A stretch of 64,000 nucleotides of DNA from Bacteroidota bacterium (GTDB taxonomy: Bacteria; Bacteroidota; Bacteroidia; Chitinophagales; Chitinophagaceae): positions 1 through 64,000 of the forward strand of contig JAFAEM010000030.1 in NCBI GenBank assembly GCA_023424015.1, given 5' to 3'. Shown piece by piece: positions 45,286 to 53,064 of the stretch. Position 1 is the first letter of the stretch. Each line of letters opens with the position of its first letter. Below the pieces are notes generated by a model. That model saw nothing but the letters and a program-made list of their open reading frames with translations. It had not been told where the DNA came from and searched no databases. A program made the translations under genes and the position numbers.

Positions 45286-46242
45286 TTAAAAACCCTTTTG
45301 CGTATCAATGGCTCTTGATTCGAGTCTTTCTTTATAAGCCCGGAACGCATTTACCAGGTCTTCTACCATCTCGGCCTGGCCTTCTTCGCTGTTGAGGTAT
45401 TTTTCATCTCCGGCATGACTTAAGAAGCCGAGCTCAACCAACACACTGGGCATACCCGTTGCCTGCAGTACCCAGATACCCGTATGATTTCTCTGTTTTA
45501 CACCACGGCTAAAACGTCCGGAAGCTGTAAACTCTTTTTCAACCAGATCCGCGAGGTGAAGGCTTTTACGGAAGAAGTTCTGCGCGTAGATAAGCATCCT
45601 TGCTTTCTCAGCGGGGTCATTAGGGTCGGGCAGTTTCAAAGTGGAAGTAGAATCCATCTCACCATAGTCTTCGGAGAGGTTACTTACGGCATTTACTTTC
45701 GCGTCGTTTTTACCTACCGCCCATATATAAGTTTCAGTTCCATGCGCGGGATTGGGAGTAGTCCAATAACGATACTCGGGAACTTTTCTTGTAACTTTTC
45801 TTCTCTTCTTTCCTTTACCCACGTAACCGGTCACATTTTTGTAGCGAACCAGTGAGCGATGTTTGACAGGGGGCGCAGAATTGCAGTGGATAGCTATGAA
45901 CAAATCACCACCCGATTCGTTCGCGAGATCCGCCCGGTATCTTAAGCCCTCATCCTTTGTTCTCTTATTGCCCGGCATCACGTCGGTGGTACGGGTATAG
46001 ACGATTTTCAGATCCGGAAATTCCTTTTGAAGGGCCTTGCCAAATTTCAGCGATACCGCCAGGCTGACCTCAGCTTCGGTGGAATAGCTGCCTCTTGCAC
46101 CGGGATCAATGCCCCCATGGCCCGGGTCGATGATCAGGGTACGAAGCAACGCAGGCTTTTGCTGCGCCTGATTTTTACCACTAAACGAAAGGAGAAGGAT
46201 AGAGATACATACCGGGACAACAAATAGGATGGTTCGTTTCAT
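45286..46242 (-). CDS. N-acetylmuramoyl-L-alanine amidase (AmiC type)
   Basis: A 318-residue zinc amidase that cuts the peptide side chain from muramic acid in peptidoglycan. After a signal peptide/anchor, the catalytic domain carries the zinc ligands in IIDPGHGGIDPGARG, the glutamate in YSTEAEVSLAVSL and the histidine in LFIAIHCNSAP. The second glutamate is in VLVELGFLSHAGDEKYL. An insert near residues 135-160 (KNVTGYVGKGKKRRKVT) is basic. First gene of the amidase/MlaD/OstA-like set, divergent from lptD, which links wall cleavage to outer-membrane assembly. Confidence 0.93.
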   Translation of the reverse strand: MKRTILFVVPVCISILLLSFSGKNQAQQKPALLRTLIIDPGHGGIDPGARGSYSTEAEVSLAVSLKFGKALQKEFPDLKIVYTRTTDVMPGNKRTKDEGLRYRADLANESGGDLFIAIHCNSAPPVKHRSLVRYKNVTGYVGKGKKRRKVTRKVPEYRYWTTPNPAHGTETYIWAVGKNDAKVNAVSNLSEDYGEMDSTSTLKLPDPNDPAEKARMLIYAQNFFRKSLHLADLVEKEFTASGRFSRGVKQRNHTGIWVLQATGMPSVLVELGFLSHAGDEKYLNSEEGQAEMVEDLVNAFRAYKERLESRAIDTQKGF

Positions 46243-46289
46243 AACTGCTCGTCGGGTTTATTTAAATCGTTATTTCTCAATCTTCACAA

Positions 46290-46318
46290 ATTGTTTAGTT
46301 CTGAAAGATTTACTTTTG
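46290..46318 (+). promoter_or_regulatory. Predicted lptD promoter
   Basis: ATTG at 46290-46293 and TACTTTTG at 46311-46318, the latter a full TAnnTTTG match; spacing is 17 bp. The transcript would start within a few bases of the ATG at 46329, giving a nearly leaderless message. Confidence 0.4.
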
Positions 46319-46328
46319 TTCTTACACT

Positions 46329-49085
46329 ATGAACGGACTGCGCAAATTTAGTTTAAAATTTTTTTTAACCGGGACATTGCTCGTTCTAATTATCTGCATT
46401 GTAACGGCTTCAGCAGAGGCACAGCGTATTCAGCGAAAGGAATTTGACAGTCTTTTAACAAAATCCGTCGACACTATTCCCAAAGCACCCCGGCCCGTTA
46501 GCACAGATTCCATCGTTTTTATCTCTTCCGACACGATTCCACTCAATGATACCATCCCCGGTAACGACACCCTTCAATTGCAAAAGATAGACAGTTTTTC
46601 CGTAAAGCTTTCAAAAGACACCCTTGATGCACCCCTGCAATATTTTGCAGAAGACTCCGTGGTCGTGATGATAAGGACAAAAAAAATATTTCTTTACGGT
46701 AAAACAAAGACCGAATACCAGGACGTGGTTCTTACCGCCCCCAAAGTGGAGGTGGACCAGGAAACCCAGGTGATGTCGGCTTATAACAGCCGCGACAGTA
46801 CAGGTACCGTGATCGAGGACGTCGTTTTTCAACAAGGGGAAAGTGAATATATCAGTGATACCATCACCTATAATATCAAAACACAACGCGGACTTACTAA
46901 AAACACTATCACCCAGTCGGGCGAAATGTTTGTACATGGCGAACTGGTCAAGAAAGTGAGCGAGAGCGTCACTTTTGTAAAGAATGGTTTATTCACGACC
47001 TGTAACCTCGATGACCCGCATTTTGCATTCCGGGCCAATAAACTGAAAGTGATCAATAAAAAAGTAGCTGTATCTGGTCCGGCCCATCCCGAGTTTGAGG
47101 GGGTGCCTGTCCCGGTTTATCTGCCATTTGGATTTTACCCCCTGAGCCAGGGTCGTAAATCAGGGTTGCTTCCACCGCAGTTTGCCACCAATGAACAATT
47201 TGGACTGGGTTTGGAAGGGCTCGGTTATTACAAAGTGATCAACGATTACTGGGATGCCAAGTTTTACGGCAATGTTTATTCATATGGCGGCTGGTCGGCC
47301 AATGTAAACCCTACTTACTATAAAAGGTATCGCTACCGGGGTTCTATGAATTTCGGGTTGCAGAAAACCAAGCGGAATTTTAAGGGTGACCCGGATTTTT
47401 ATTCGCTCAATAGTTTTACACTCACCTGGAGTCACCAGGCCGATAGCAGGGCCAGACCCGGGACATCGTTTTCTGCGAATGTAAATGCAAGCTCAACACG
47501 TTACAATGAAAACGTACCCAATGACCCTAATCTGAATTTTACAAACCAGATGGGGTCATCGATAGCCTATTCCAAAACCTGGGTTGACAAACCTTACAAT
47601 CTTACCGTTACGGCCAATCACACTCAAAACAACCAGACAAGACTGGTAAACCTGAGTTTGCCGGACGTCGGCTTCACTGTATCGACAATTTATCCTTTCC
47701 AGCGTGAAGAGTTTTCGGGAGAAAGAAAGTGGTATGAGCAACTGGGGATTGCTTACAATGGTAATTTCAGAAACCAATTTTCATTCTATGATACTGCATT
47801 TAAATTCCAAAATCTTTTAGACACCCTTCGGTGGGGAGCGCAGCATAATATCCCGATCACACTTTCATTACCACCAATATTGGGTGGTGCCATCATGGTT
47901 TCACCAGGGGTGAGCTATTCACAGGTTTGGCTTCAGCAAAGACTGAGAAGAAGGTGGAATGATACGGCAGGCAAGGTTGACAGCATTTTTGAAAAAGGAG
48001 TGTTTATTGATCAGCAGGCCACCTTCAGTCTTGGATTCAATACCGCCGTTTTCGGGACGTTTAATTTTAAGAACTCAAAGGTGGTGGCTATCCGGCACGT
48101 GATGCGACCCACATTTGCGATCAACTATAAACCCGATCTTTCTAAAAAATATTATAAGACAGCTGATGGCCTGGATAGCCTGCAGATAAGTACAGATGGG
48201 TACAAGATTGCCGTGCCATCGCAATTGCTGGGTGGAATGTATGGCGGATATGGATTGGGGCGTAACGGGGGCATCTCGTTTCAACTGGACAACAACCTTG
48301 AGATGAAGGTTAGGAACAAGAAGGATACCACCGGTGAAGAGCCCACACGTAAGATCAGGCTCATTGATGGCTTTGGATTCTCGACTGCGTATAATTTCCT
48401 GGCGGAAAAATTTAAGTTGTCGCCCTTTAATTTTTATTTCCGCACCAACCTCTTTGAAAAGATCAATATAAACGCGCAGGCCAATATGAGTCCGTATAAG
48501 GTAGATGAGCGCGGGCGCGACATCAATGAATATGTTTGGAGCGATAAAATTGCCCTGGGACGACTCACCTCGGGCAGTATATCGATGTCAACTTCATTCC
48601 AAAGCAAACCCAAGGACGAAGAAAAGGACAAGCAAAGGCAGGCGGAGATGGAAAGGGAAATGAATGATCCGATCCTCGCCGGCGACCGTCAGCGCCTCAT
48701 GGAATATATGCGTCAAAACCCGGCTGAGTTTGTGGATTTCAATATTCCCTGGCAGGTCAGCATTTCCTATTCCCTGTACTTCCAGGAAGAGTTTAGACCA
48801 GACTATGGGTTTAGCAAGACCGTGAGGTCAAATGCAAATTTCAGTGGCAGCTTTAGCCTGACGCCAAAATGGAATTTCAGCCTCAATGGCTATTATGATT
48901 TCGATACCCAAAAGCTTCAGACACTCACTATGGCCATCAGTCGCGAAATGCATTGCTGGCAAATGTCGATCAATGTTACGCCGATCGGAAGCTTTCGGTT
49001 CTTCAATTTTAGTATCAGCCCTAAATCAGGTATCCTGCAGGATCTGCGTATCAATCGTACCCGGTCGTTCTTCACGGGTTATTGA
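46329..49085 (+). CDS. lptD: LPS-assembly protein LptD
   Basis: A 918-residue outer-membrane translocon that inserts lipopolysaccharide into the outer leaflet. After the signal peptide (ending about TASAEAQ, residue 31) there is a Thr/Asp/Ser-rich linker. The OstA jellyroll covers about residues 95-240 (VMIRTKKIFLYGKTKTEYQDVVLTAPKVEVD). The rest is a 26-strand barrel, opened by VPVPVYLPFGFYPLSQGRKSGLLPPQF. Typical paired cysteines of proteobacterial LptD are not evident. Monocistronic, overlapping 7 bp with the convergent acyltransferase gene at its 3' end. Confidence 0.93.
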   Translation: MNGLRKFSLKFFLTGTLLVLIICIVTASAEAQRIQRKEFDSLLTKSVDTIPKAPRPVSTDSIVFISSDTIPLNDTIPGNDTLQLQKIDSFSVKLSKDTLDAPLQYFAEDSVVVMIRTKKIFLYGKTKTEYQDVVLTAPKVEVDQETQVMSAYNSRDSTGTVIEDVVFQQGESEYISDTITYNIKTQRGLTKNTITQSGEMFVHGELVKKVSESVTFVKNGLFTTCNLDDPHFAFRANKLKVINKKVAVSGPAHPEFEGVPVPVYLPFGFYPLSQGRKSGLLPPQFATNEQFGLGLEGLGYYKVINDYWDAKFYGNVYSYGGWSANVNPTYYKRYRYRGSMNFGLQKTKRNFKGDPDFYSLNSFTLTWSHQADSRARPGTSFSANVNASSTRYNENVPNDPNLNFTNQMGSSIAYSKTWVDKPYNLTVTANHTQNNQTRLVNLSLPDVGFTVSTIYPFQREEFSGERKWYEQLGIAYNGNFRNQFSFYDTAFKFQNLLDTLRWGAQHNIPITLSLPPILGGAIMVSPGVSYSQVWLQQRLRRRWNDTAGKVDSIFEKGVFIDQQATFSLGFNTAVFGTFNFKNSKVVAIRHVMRPTFAINYKPDLSKKYYKTADGLDSLQISTDGYKIAVPSQLLGGMYGGYGLGRNGGISFQLDNNLEMKVRNKKDTTGEEPTRKIRLIDGFGFSTAYNFLAEKFKLSPFNFYFRTNLFEKININAQANMSPYKVDERGRDINEYVWSDKIALGRLTSGSISMSTSFQSKPKDEEKDKQRQAEMEREMNDPILAGDRQRLMEYMRQNPAEFVDFNIPWQVSISYSLYFQEEFRPDYGFSKTVRSNANFSGSFSLTPKWNFSLNGYYDFDTQKLQTLTMAISREMHCWQMSINVTPIGSFRFFNFSISPKSGILQDLRINRTRSFFTGY

Positions 49086-49819
49086 TCAAGATGAGCTACA
49101 TAATGATCTTTCATGGTGTTAAATACTTTTTCCTTCAGTTGTTCGGCGCTTAAGCCCTCGGGAGATACCGGTGGCAGGAAATGCATCTCCAGCCTGGTAG
49201 GTAGAAAATAAAATGTTTTATGCAACGGCAACGCCTTCTTGGTATGGAAGATCAGGCTTGGGATAACAGGTTTTTTTGTTTCGACTGAAAGTTTGAAGGC
49301 ACCTTCGTAAAATTTCTTCAATGGTTCACTGGTTCGATTACGTGTACCCTCGGGATAGATGCCCATATGCATTCCGGTTCTCAAAACATTTTTCATGTCT
49401 TCAAAGCTCCTGCGACGGCTGGCTTCGCTCTTGCGGTCGACCAGCACTGAACCTTTGCTGTAATACCAGCCAAATAGCGGGATCCTGGCAAAAGAAGTTT
49501 TAGCGATCGTTTTGTTGGGTCCGGGAATATAAGGGCAGGAGAGAGGAACATCAAGCAATGAATTATGATTGAAGACCACGATATAGGTCTGCCCCTTTGA
49601 GAAATTCCCGCGACCACTGATCTTCACCGAACAGCCCACCAGCCAAAGCCAGACATTCATCCACAGTCTTGCCATCCGAATGAAGATGTCGGTACCTTTT
49701 GGATCGGGGATAAGATACGTGACCATGGATGGCAGGAAAATGATCAGGAAGGTGATGATAAAACTTATGATTCCCCATAGTGCCCAGATGCGTGCAGATA
49801 TTTCTTTAAATAGTCTCAT
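49079..49819 (-). CDS. 1-acyl-sn-glycerol-3-phosphate acyltransferase (PlsC family)
   Basis: A 246-residue inner-membrane enzyme that makes phosphatidic acid by acylating lysophosphatidic acid. One or two N-terminal spans (ALWGIISFIITFLIIFLPSMV) precede the acyltransferase domain. The catalytic NHNSLLDVP fits the H-X4-D motif, and YPEGTRNRT is the glycerophosphate-binding block. KTSFARIPLFGWYYSKGSVLVDR lies between them. Its stop codon overlaps that of lptD on the other strand, and the acetyltransferase gene 77 bp upstream reads the same way. Role in phospholipid supply fits its envelope-gene neighbours. Confidence 0.93.
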   Translation of the reverse strand: MRLFKEISARIWALWGIISFIITFLIIFLPSMVTYLIPDPKGTDIFIRMARLWMNVWLWLVGCSVKISGRGNFSKGQTYIVVFNHNSLLDVPLSCPYIPGPNKTIAKTSFARIPLFGWYYSKGSVLVDRKSEASRRRSFEDMKNVLRTGMHMGIYPEGTRNRTSEPLKKFYEGAFKLSVETKKPVIPSLIFHTKKALPLHKTFYFLPTRLEMHFLPPVSPEGLSAEQLKEKVFNTMKDHYVAHLDQ

Positions 49820-49896
49820 TGTTTTTTGATCCGTTTAAATCCCGAAGCCGGGAGATGGCGATCCATATTACCATCTAAGTGGCGGCACCAGCTTCA

Positions 49897-50556
49897 CTAC
49901 ATTTCTTTAAAAATCGTTTCTTTCAAACCCGGCCATTCATTTTTTAATACACTATAAAAAATGGAAGTGCGCCGGCGGTCGTTCCACATGGTCATATGGC
50001 TGCGGAGAATGCCCTCCTCGATGCCACCAACATTACGCAGGCCTTGCCGGGCCCGGAGATTCTCCACATCGGTTTTAAACTCCACTCGTTCAAAATTGAG
50101 TTGCTCGAAAGCATAACGCATCATGGCGAATTTCGCATGTTTATTCAGACCCGTGCTTCGAAAATCCTTTCCCAGCCAGCTCCAGCCAATTTCAAGTCGA
50201 AGATCATAATAAGAGATATTGCCCATGCTGCTGCTGCCGGCAATTGCGCCTGTTTTTTTATCAATGATCGTAAAGGGTCTCCTTGTGCCCGCATCTTTAT
50301 CCGCGAAAGCAATATCCATCCACCTCCGGAGTTGTGTCTCATCGCCCAGGTTGAGCGAAAAGTACTTCCACATCTCTTCATCCTGGCGGGCAAGTGCAAG
50401 AAATGTTTCGAAGTCTGCCGGCTCGATTGGTCTTAATATGGCTCTGCCGGTTTCCAGTACAAGCTCGGGTGGTATCACTGAAGAGATTTTGGGCTCAAGA
50501 TAAACAAAAATGGAAGAGTGGGTGGGGACTCCATTCTCCGAAAAGTATTTGTTCAT
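49897..50556 (-). CDS. GNAT-family N-acetyltransferase
   Basis: A 219-residue acetyltransferase of the RimJ/RimL-like group. The opening ETGRAILRPIEPADFETFLAL, the acetyl-CoA-linked segment YDLRLEIGWSWLGKDFRSTGLN, and FERVEFKTDVENLRARQGLRNVG are the usual blocks; the R/Q-x-x-G-x-A pyrophosphate loop is degenerate (FRSTGLNKHA). The acceptor may be a protein N-terminus or a small molecule; nothing here decides it. The first ~30 residues before ELVLETGR are not family-conserved, so a later start is possible. Last chromosomal gene before the tRNA-like array and the mobile element. Confidence 0.88.
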   Translation of the reverse strand: MNKYFSENGVPTHSSIFVYLEPKISSVIPPELVLETGRAILRPIEPADFETFLALARQDEEMWKYFSLNLGDETQLRRWMDIAFADKDAGTRRPFTIIDKKTGAIAGSSSMGNISYYDLRLEIGWSWLGKDFRSTGLNKHAKFAMMRYAFEQLNFERVEFKTDVENLRARQGLRNVGGIEEGILRSHMTMWNDRRRTSIFYSVLKNEWPGLKETIFKEM

Positions 50557-50571
50557 TTTGATTTCCTGAAA

Positions 50572-50596
50572 TAAAAAAAGCGAGCATCGGGCTCGC
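50572..50596 (-). terminator. Terminator of tRNA-like unit 1
   Basis: On the minus strand GCGAGC, loop CCGAT, GCTCGC, then seven T. It directly follows the 3' end of the first tRNA-like unit. Confidence 0.85.
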
Positions 50597-50602
50597 TATA
50601 AG

Positions 50603-50677
50603 TGATCCGGATTGGATTCAAACCAATGACCTTCCCGACTGAAGTCGGGATGCTCTATTCAGCTGAGCTTTCGCGGA
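50603..50677 (-). pseudogene. tRNA-Arg-like unit 1 (defective acceptor stem, palindromic anticodon arm)
   Basis: The minus strand keeps the D-arm (GCTC...GAGC), T-arm and 3' acceptor strand (CCGGATC, A) of the tRNA-Arg at 60361. The 5' acceptor strand reads TCCGCGA, which cannot pair with CCGGATC. The anticodon arm is 18 nt (TCCCGACTTCAGTCGGGA), a near-perfect palindrome, instead of a 17 nt stem-loop. It is identical to unit 2. It should not be a working tRNA. Confidence 0.75.
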
Positions 50678-50680
50678 AAT

Positions 50681-50703
50681 AAAAAAAGCGAGCAACAAGC
50701 TCG
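50681..50703 (-). terminator. Terminator of tRNA-like unit 2
   Basis: On the minus strand GCGAGC, loop TTGTT, GCTCGC, then seven T. Confidence 0.85.
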
Positions 50704-50709
50704 CCTTTG

Positions 50710-50784
50710 TGATCCGGATTGGATTCAAACCAATGACCTTCCCGACTGAAGTCGGGATGCTCTATTCAGCTGAGCTTTCGCGGA
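50710..50784 (-). pseudogene. tRNA-Arg-like unit 2, identical to unit 1
   Basis: Same sequence as unit 1 across its whole length, offset by exactly 107 bp. The next 107 bp step (50817) begins the 3' fragment of the true tRNA-Arg that serves as attL. The locus before integration was therefore three tandem tRNA-plus-terminator units. Confidence 0.75.
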
Positions 50785-50788
50785 AATG

Positions 50789-50811
50789 AAAAAAGCGAGC
50801 AACAAGCTCGC
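50789..50811 (-). terminator. Original terminator of tRNA-Arg, now cut off from its gene
   Basis: On the minus strand GCGAGC, loop TTGTT, GCTCGC, then T6. It follows the attL fragment; before integration it would have ended the tRNA-Arg transcript. Confidence 0.8.
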
Positions 50812-50815
50812 CTTT

Positions 50816-50858
50816 GTGATCCGGATTGGATTCAAACCAATGACCTACTGCTTAGAAG
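50816..50858. repeat. attL: 43 bp direct repeat, 3' part of tRNA-Arg
   Basis: Identical over 43 bp to 60360-60402, then diverging at both ends. It contains the tRNA-Arg sequence from the start of the anticodon loop to the 3' end. Confidence 0.92.
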
Positions 50859-50915
50859 ATGGTAGGTAAGGGTAAAACCCATTAAAAACAATTCAACCTG
50901 TATTTGTCGCAAAAG

Positions 50916-50929
50916 CCTGTATTTACAGG
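50916..50929. promoter_or_regulatory. Palindrome and partner repeat near attL
   Basis: CCTGTAT/TTACAGG style palindrome (CCTGTA, TT, TACAGG). A second CCTGTATTT occurs 19 bp upstream at 50897. Such repeats beside an att site are candidate arm-type sites for the integrase; this is inference. Confidence 0.35.
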
Positions 50930-50940
50930 GGTTTCACAAA

Positions 50941-51013
50941 ATATTTGCATAACAATTATATAGTCATTTATTAACTGTTTTGTACATTAGCTATGTCAAA
51001 ACTATGCAAATAT
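50941..51013. promoter_or_regulatory. Inverted repeat spanning the integrase promoter region
   Basis: ATATTTGCATA (50941-50951) and TATGCAAATAT (51003-51013) are perfect 11 bp inverted copies; the second overlaps the integrase start codon at 51012. The position suggests control of integrase expression. Confidence 0.45.
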
Positions 51014-52313
51014 GAAAGCACGCACTCAACTTGTACAGGATACCAGGTACACAAAGCAGGATGAAAACACTTTCCCGATTCGTATAAGAATCACCTACAC
51101 CATTGATGGAAAGACAATCCAAAAATATTTTCCTACCGGGGAAAACCTGACCAAAGCCGACTGGAAAAAAATGAACAGTAGCAGGCCCGGTGACCTGAAG
51201 GATAAAAAACTGGAATTGGATGCTAAGGAACAAAAGGCCGCTGCCATCATTGAAAAGATGCGGGTATTTTCTGTAGATGGATTTAAAAAGAAATACGGGA
51301 TTGGAAGTAATGAGGGGGGATCTGTTTTAATAGCCTTTGACAACTACATAAGCAGGCTGAAAGAAACCGACCAGGTAGGTACAGCAAATTTCTATGTCAG
51401 CGCCAAAAACAGTTTTGACAGATACCGCGTAAAACGCAAACTCTTTGATTTAAGGTTTCATGATATCACACCCGATTTTTTGGAGGACTATGAAAGATGG
51501 ATGCAGGCAGAGGGGAAAAAGGTGCAGACCACAGGCGGCAAGATTATCTACAAGGGCGCCAGTATCTCTACTGTGAGTATGTATGTCCGCTGCCTTCGCT
51601 GCCTATTTAATGAAGCCATAGATAACGATGAAATTGATAAATCAGTTTATCCCTTTGGCAAAAGAAAGTTCCAGGTAAGAACCGGCAAAGGCCGTAAGAT
51701 CGCTCTCACACCTGCAGAGATCGCTACACTCGATAATTACAAACCGGAACGTTTCAGCGCAGCGGACCGGGCTAAGGACCTGTTTTTTTTCATGTACTAC
51801 TGCGACGGCATTAACCTGAAAGATTTGTGCCTGCTTAAATATAGCAACATCAATGACGGCTACCTGTATTATGTTAGAGAGAAAACAGCGAGGACTAAAG
51901 CAACACAGGAAACGGAGCCCACCTACCTTTTACCCGAGGCGCAGGCAATAATAAAAAAATGGGGCAATGATCCCCGCCCGGGTAACTACATTTTTAAAAT
52001 ACTTTCTGAAGGATTAACACCGGCACAGGTCAAACAAAAGGTAAGGGACTTTAACAGCCAGCTGAACAAGCAACTCAAAAAGATCGCAGACGAAACAGGA
52101 ATCAATAAAAACCTGACTACCTATGTTGCCCGTCATACCAGCGCCATCACCATGCACAAAGGAGGCCTGCCGCTTGAACTGTCACGCCGTAAGTTGCGCC
52201 ACACGGACCTAAAAACCACACAGGCATATTTTGCTACCGGGTTTGAGTTGGACGAGCACAAGAAAGCTGCAGACCTGTTAACCGCCTTTAAGTCAAAAAT
52301 GAAAGCAGTATAA
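51012..52313 (+). CDS. Tyrosine-type site-specific integrase
   Basis: A 433-residue tyrosine recombinase. The N-terminal arm-binding domain (TFPIRIRITYTIDGKTIQKYFPTG) and SAM-like core-binding domain (about 100-215) precede the catalytic domain. Catalytic residues are visible in the C-terminal block: the R-H pair in YVARHTSAITMHKGG, LRHTDLKTTQAYF with the second His and the nucleophile Tyr. The first Arg should be in FFFMYYCDGINLKDLCLLKYS, where the usual ARxSE box is degenerate and the arginine is not evident. It lies next to attL and should catalyse insertion into the tRNA-Arg anticodon loop. The ATG sits inside an inverted repeat. Confidence 0.93.
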   Translation: MKARTQLVQDTRYTKQDENTFPIRIRITYTIDGKTIQKYFPTGENLTKADWKKMNSSRPGDLKDKKLELDAKEQKAAAIIEKMRVFSVDGFKKKYGIGSNEGGSVLIAFDNYISRLKETDQVGTANFYVSAKNSFDRYRVKRKLFDLRFHDITPDFLEDYERWMQAEGKKVQTTGGKIIYKGASISTVSMYVRCLRCLFNEAIDNDEIDKSVYPFGKRKFQVRTGKGRKIALTPAEIATLDNYKPERFSAADRAKDLFFFMYYCDGINLKDLCLLKYSNINDGYLYYVREKTARTKATQETEPTYLLPEAQAIIKKWGNDPRPGNYIFKILSEGLTPAQVKQKVRDFNSQLNKQLKKIADETGINKNLTTYVARHTSAITMHKGGLPLELSRRKLRHTDLKTTQAYFATGFELDEHKKAADLLTAFKSKMKAV

Positions 52314-52319
52314 AAAACA

Positions 52320-52339
52320 CCCGCTGCGCAAACAGCGGG
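52320..52339 (+). terminator. Hairpin after the integrase gene
   Basis: CCCGCTG, loop CGCAAA, CAGCGGG, followed by ATTATTAAT rather than a clean T-tract. Probably a weak terminator. Confidence 0.55.
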
Positions 52340-52366
52340 CATTATTAATACATAAACCGAAGATTT

Positions 52367-52822
52367 ATGCAACACAAATCTAACCAAAATCAGCCATCCA
52401 TGCTGGAGGAAGTCCGCAACCGCCTAGTTGTTGTAAGCAGAAAGCTATCTGAACTCTCGAAAAAGGGAATTATTACGGGTGATCTTTTTTCTGCCCTTAT
52501 TGATGAACAATCATATTTATCTGCCTTGCAACAAAAGTTGATTGCGAATATGGCCCATAGTGAAAATGATGTGGCGAGAACTCATGGCCTGGCTGCGAGA
52601 TTAAAGGCCTATACACAAAGTGAAGAATTTGCAAAACTTAACGTAGAAACTGAATCACTTTGCAGCGCCTGTGCGTATACCAGGCAATGCCCAATGTATA
52701 AACACATAGGCGCAAAAGCGCAAAAACTTTGTATTTTTTCCCGAAAACACTTTTTTGAATTTTCCTTTCGCAAGTTGACACTGGGTGAACGAAGGGAATT
52801 ATTTAAAGTTCAACTGAATTAA
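52367..52822 (+). CDS. Hypothetical protein with a four-cysteine motif
   Basis: A 151-residue soluble protein I do not recognise. The N-terminal two thirds are helical and may form a coiled coil (MLEEVRNRLVVVSRKLSELSKK). Toward the C-terminus are four cysteines spaced C-X2-C-X5-C-X13-C (CSACAYTRQC and LCIF), as in a zinc or Fe-S site. The gene lies 54 bp after the integrase with a strong terminator behind it, so it likely shares the integrase transcript. A role as a regulator or an anti-phage accessory gene is possible, but nothing in the sequence proves it. Confidence 0.7.
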   Translation: MQHKSNQNQPSMLEEVRNRLVVVSRKLSELSKKGIITGDLFSALIDEQSYLSALQQKLIANMAHSENDVARTHGLAARLKAYTQSEEFAKLNVETESLCSACAYTRQCPMYKHIGAKAQKLCIFSRKHFFEFSFRKLTLGERRELFKVQLN

Positions 52823-52844
52823 ATACTGCATCCAAAATAATGAA

Positions 52845-52870
52845 GCCGGTCTAAATTGACCGGCTTTTTT
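52845..52870 (+). terminator. Strong rho-independent terminator
   Basis: GCCGGTC, loop TAAATT, GACCGGC, then six T. It closes the integrase transcript and isolates the HTH/replication transcript that follows. Confidence 0.92.
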
Positions 52871-52930
52871 CATTTTGACTATGATTTGTATTTCAAAAGT
52901 TTTCCACAAGATATCTTCCGACAATTATAC

Positions 52931-52970
52931 CCATTGCTGCCCATTGCTGCCCATTGCTGCCCAATGCGGC
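52931..52970. repeat. Four tandem 10 bp repeats upstream of the HTH gene
   Basis: CCATTGCTGC occurs three times in a row at 52931-52960, followed by CCAATGCGGC with two changes. The 10 bp period is close to one helical turn, so all copies face one side of the DNA. Candidate binding sites for the excisionase-like protein or the replication proteins. Confidence 0.8.
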
Positions 52971-53002
52971 AACGGACTTTCACACATGAGGCGTTTACTC
53001 AT

Positions 53003-53034
53003 TTTGGCAATATAAAATCGTTTCAAATAATTTG
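53003..53034 (+). promoter_or_regulatory. Predicted promoter of the HTH/replication genes
   Basis: TTTG at 53003-53006, 21 bp, TAATTTG at 53028-53034, close to the TTTG / TAnnTTTG pattern. The transcript would start near 53041, at the edge of the palindromic operator. Confidence 0.5.
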
Positions 53035-53041
53035 TTACTTG

Positions 53042-53064
53042 CATATACAAATCGTTTGTATATG
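53042..53064. promoter_or_regulatory. Perfect 23 bp palindromic operator overlapping the HTH start codon
   Basis: Arms CATATACAAA (53042-53051) and TTTGTATATG (53055-53064) flank TCG. The last three bases of the right arm are the ATG of the HTH gene. Location at the predicted transcript start fits autorepression by the HTH protein. Confidence 0.75.

Noticed and set aside
50603..50784. Two further functional tRNA genes
   Set aside because: The 5' and 3' acceptor strands do not pair and the anticodon arm has the wrong length; listed as tRNA-like pseudogenes.
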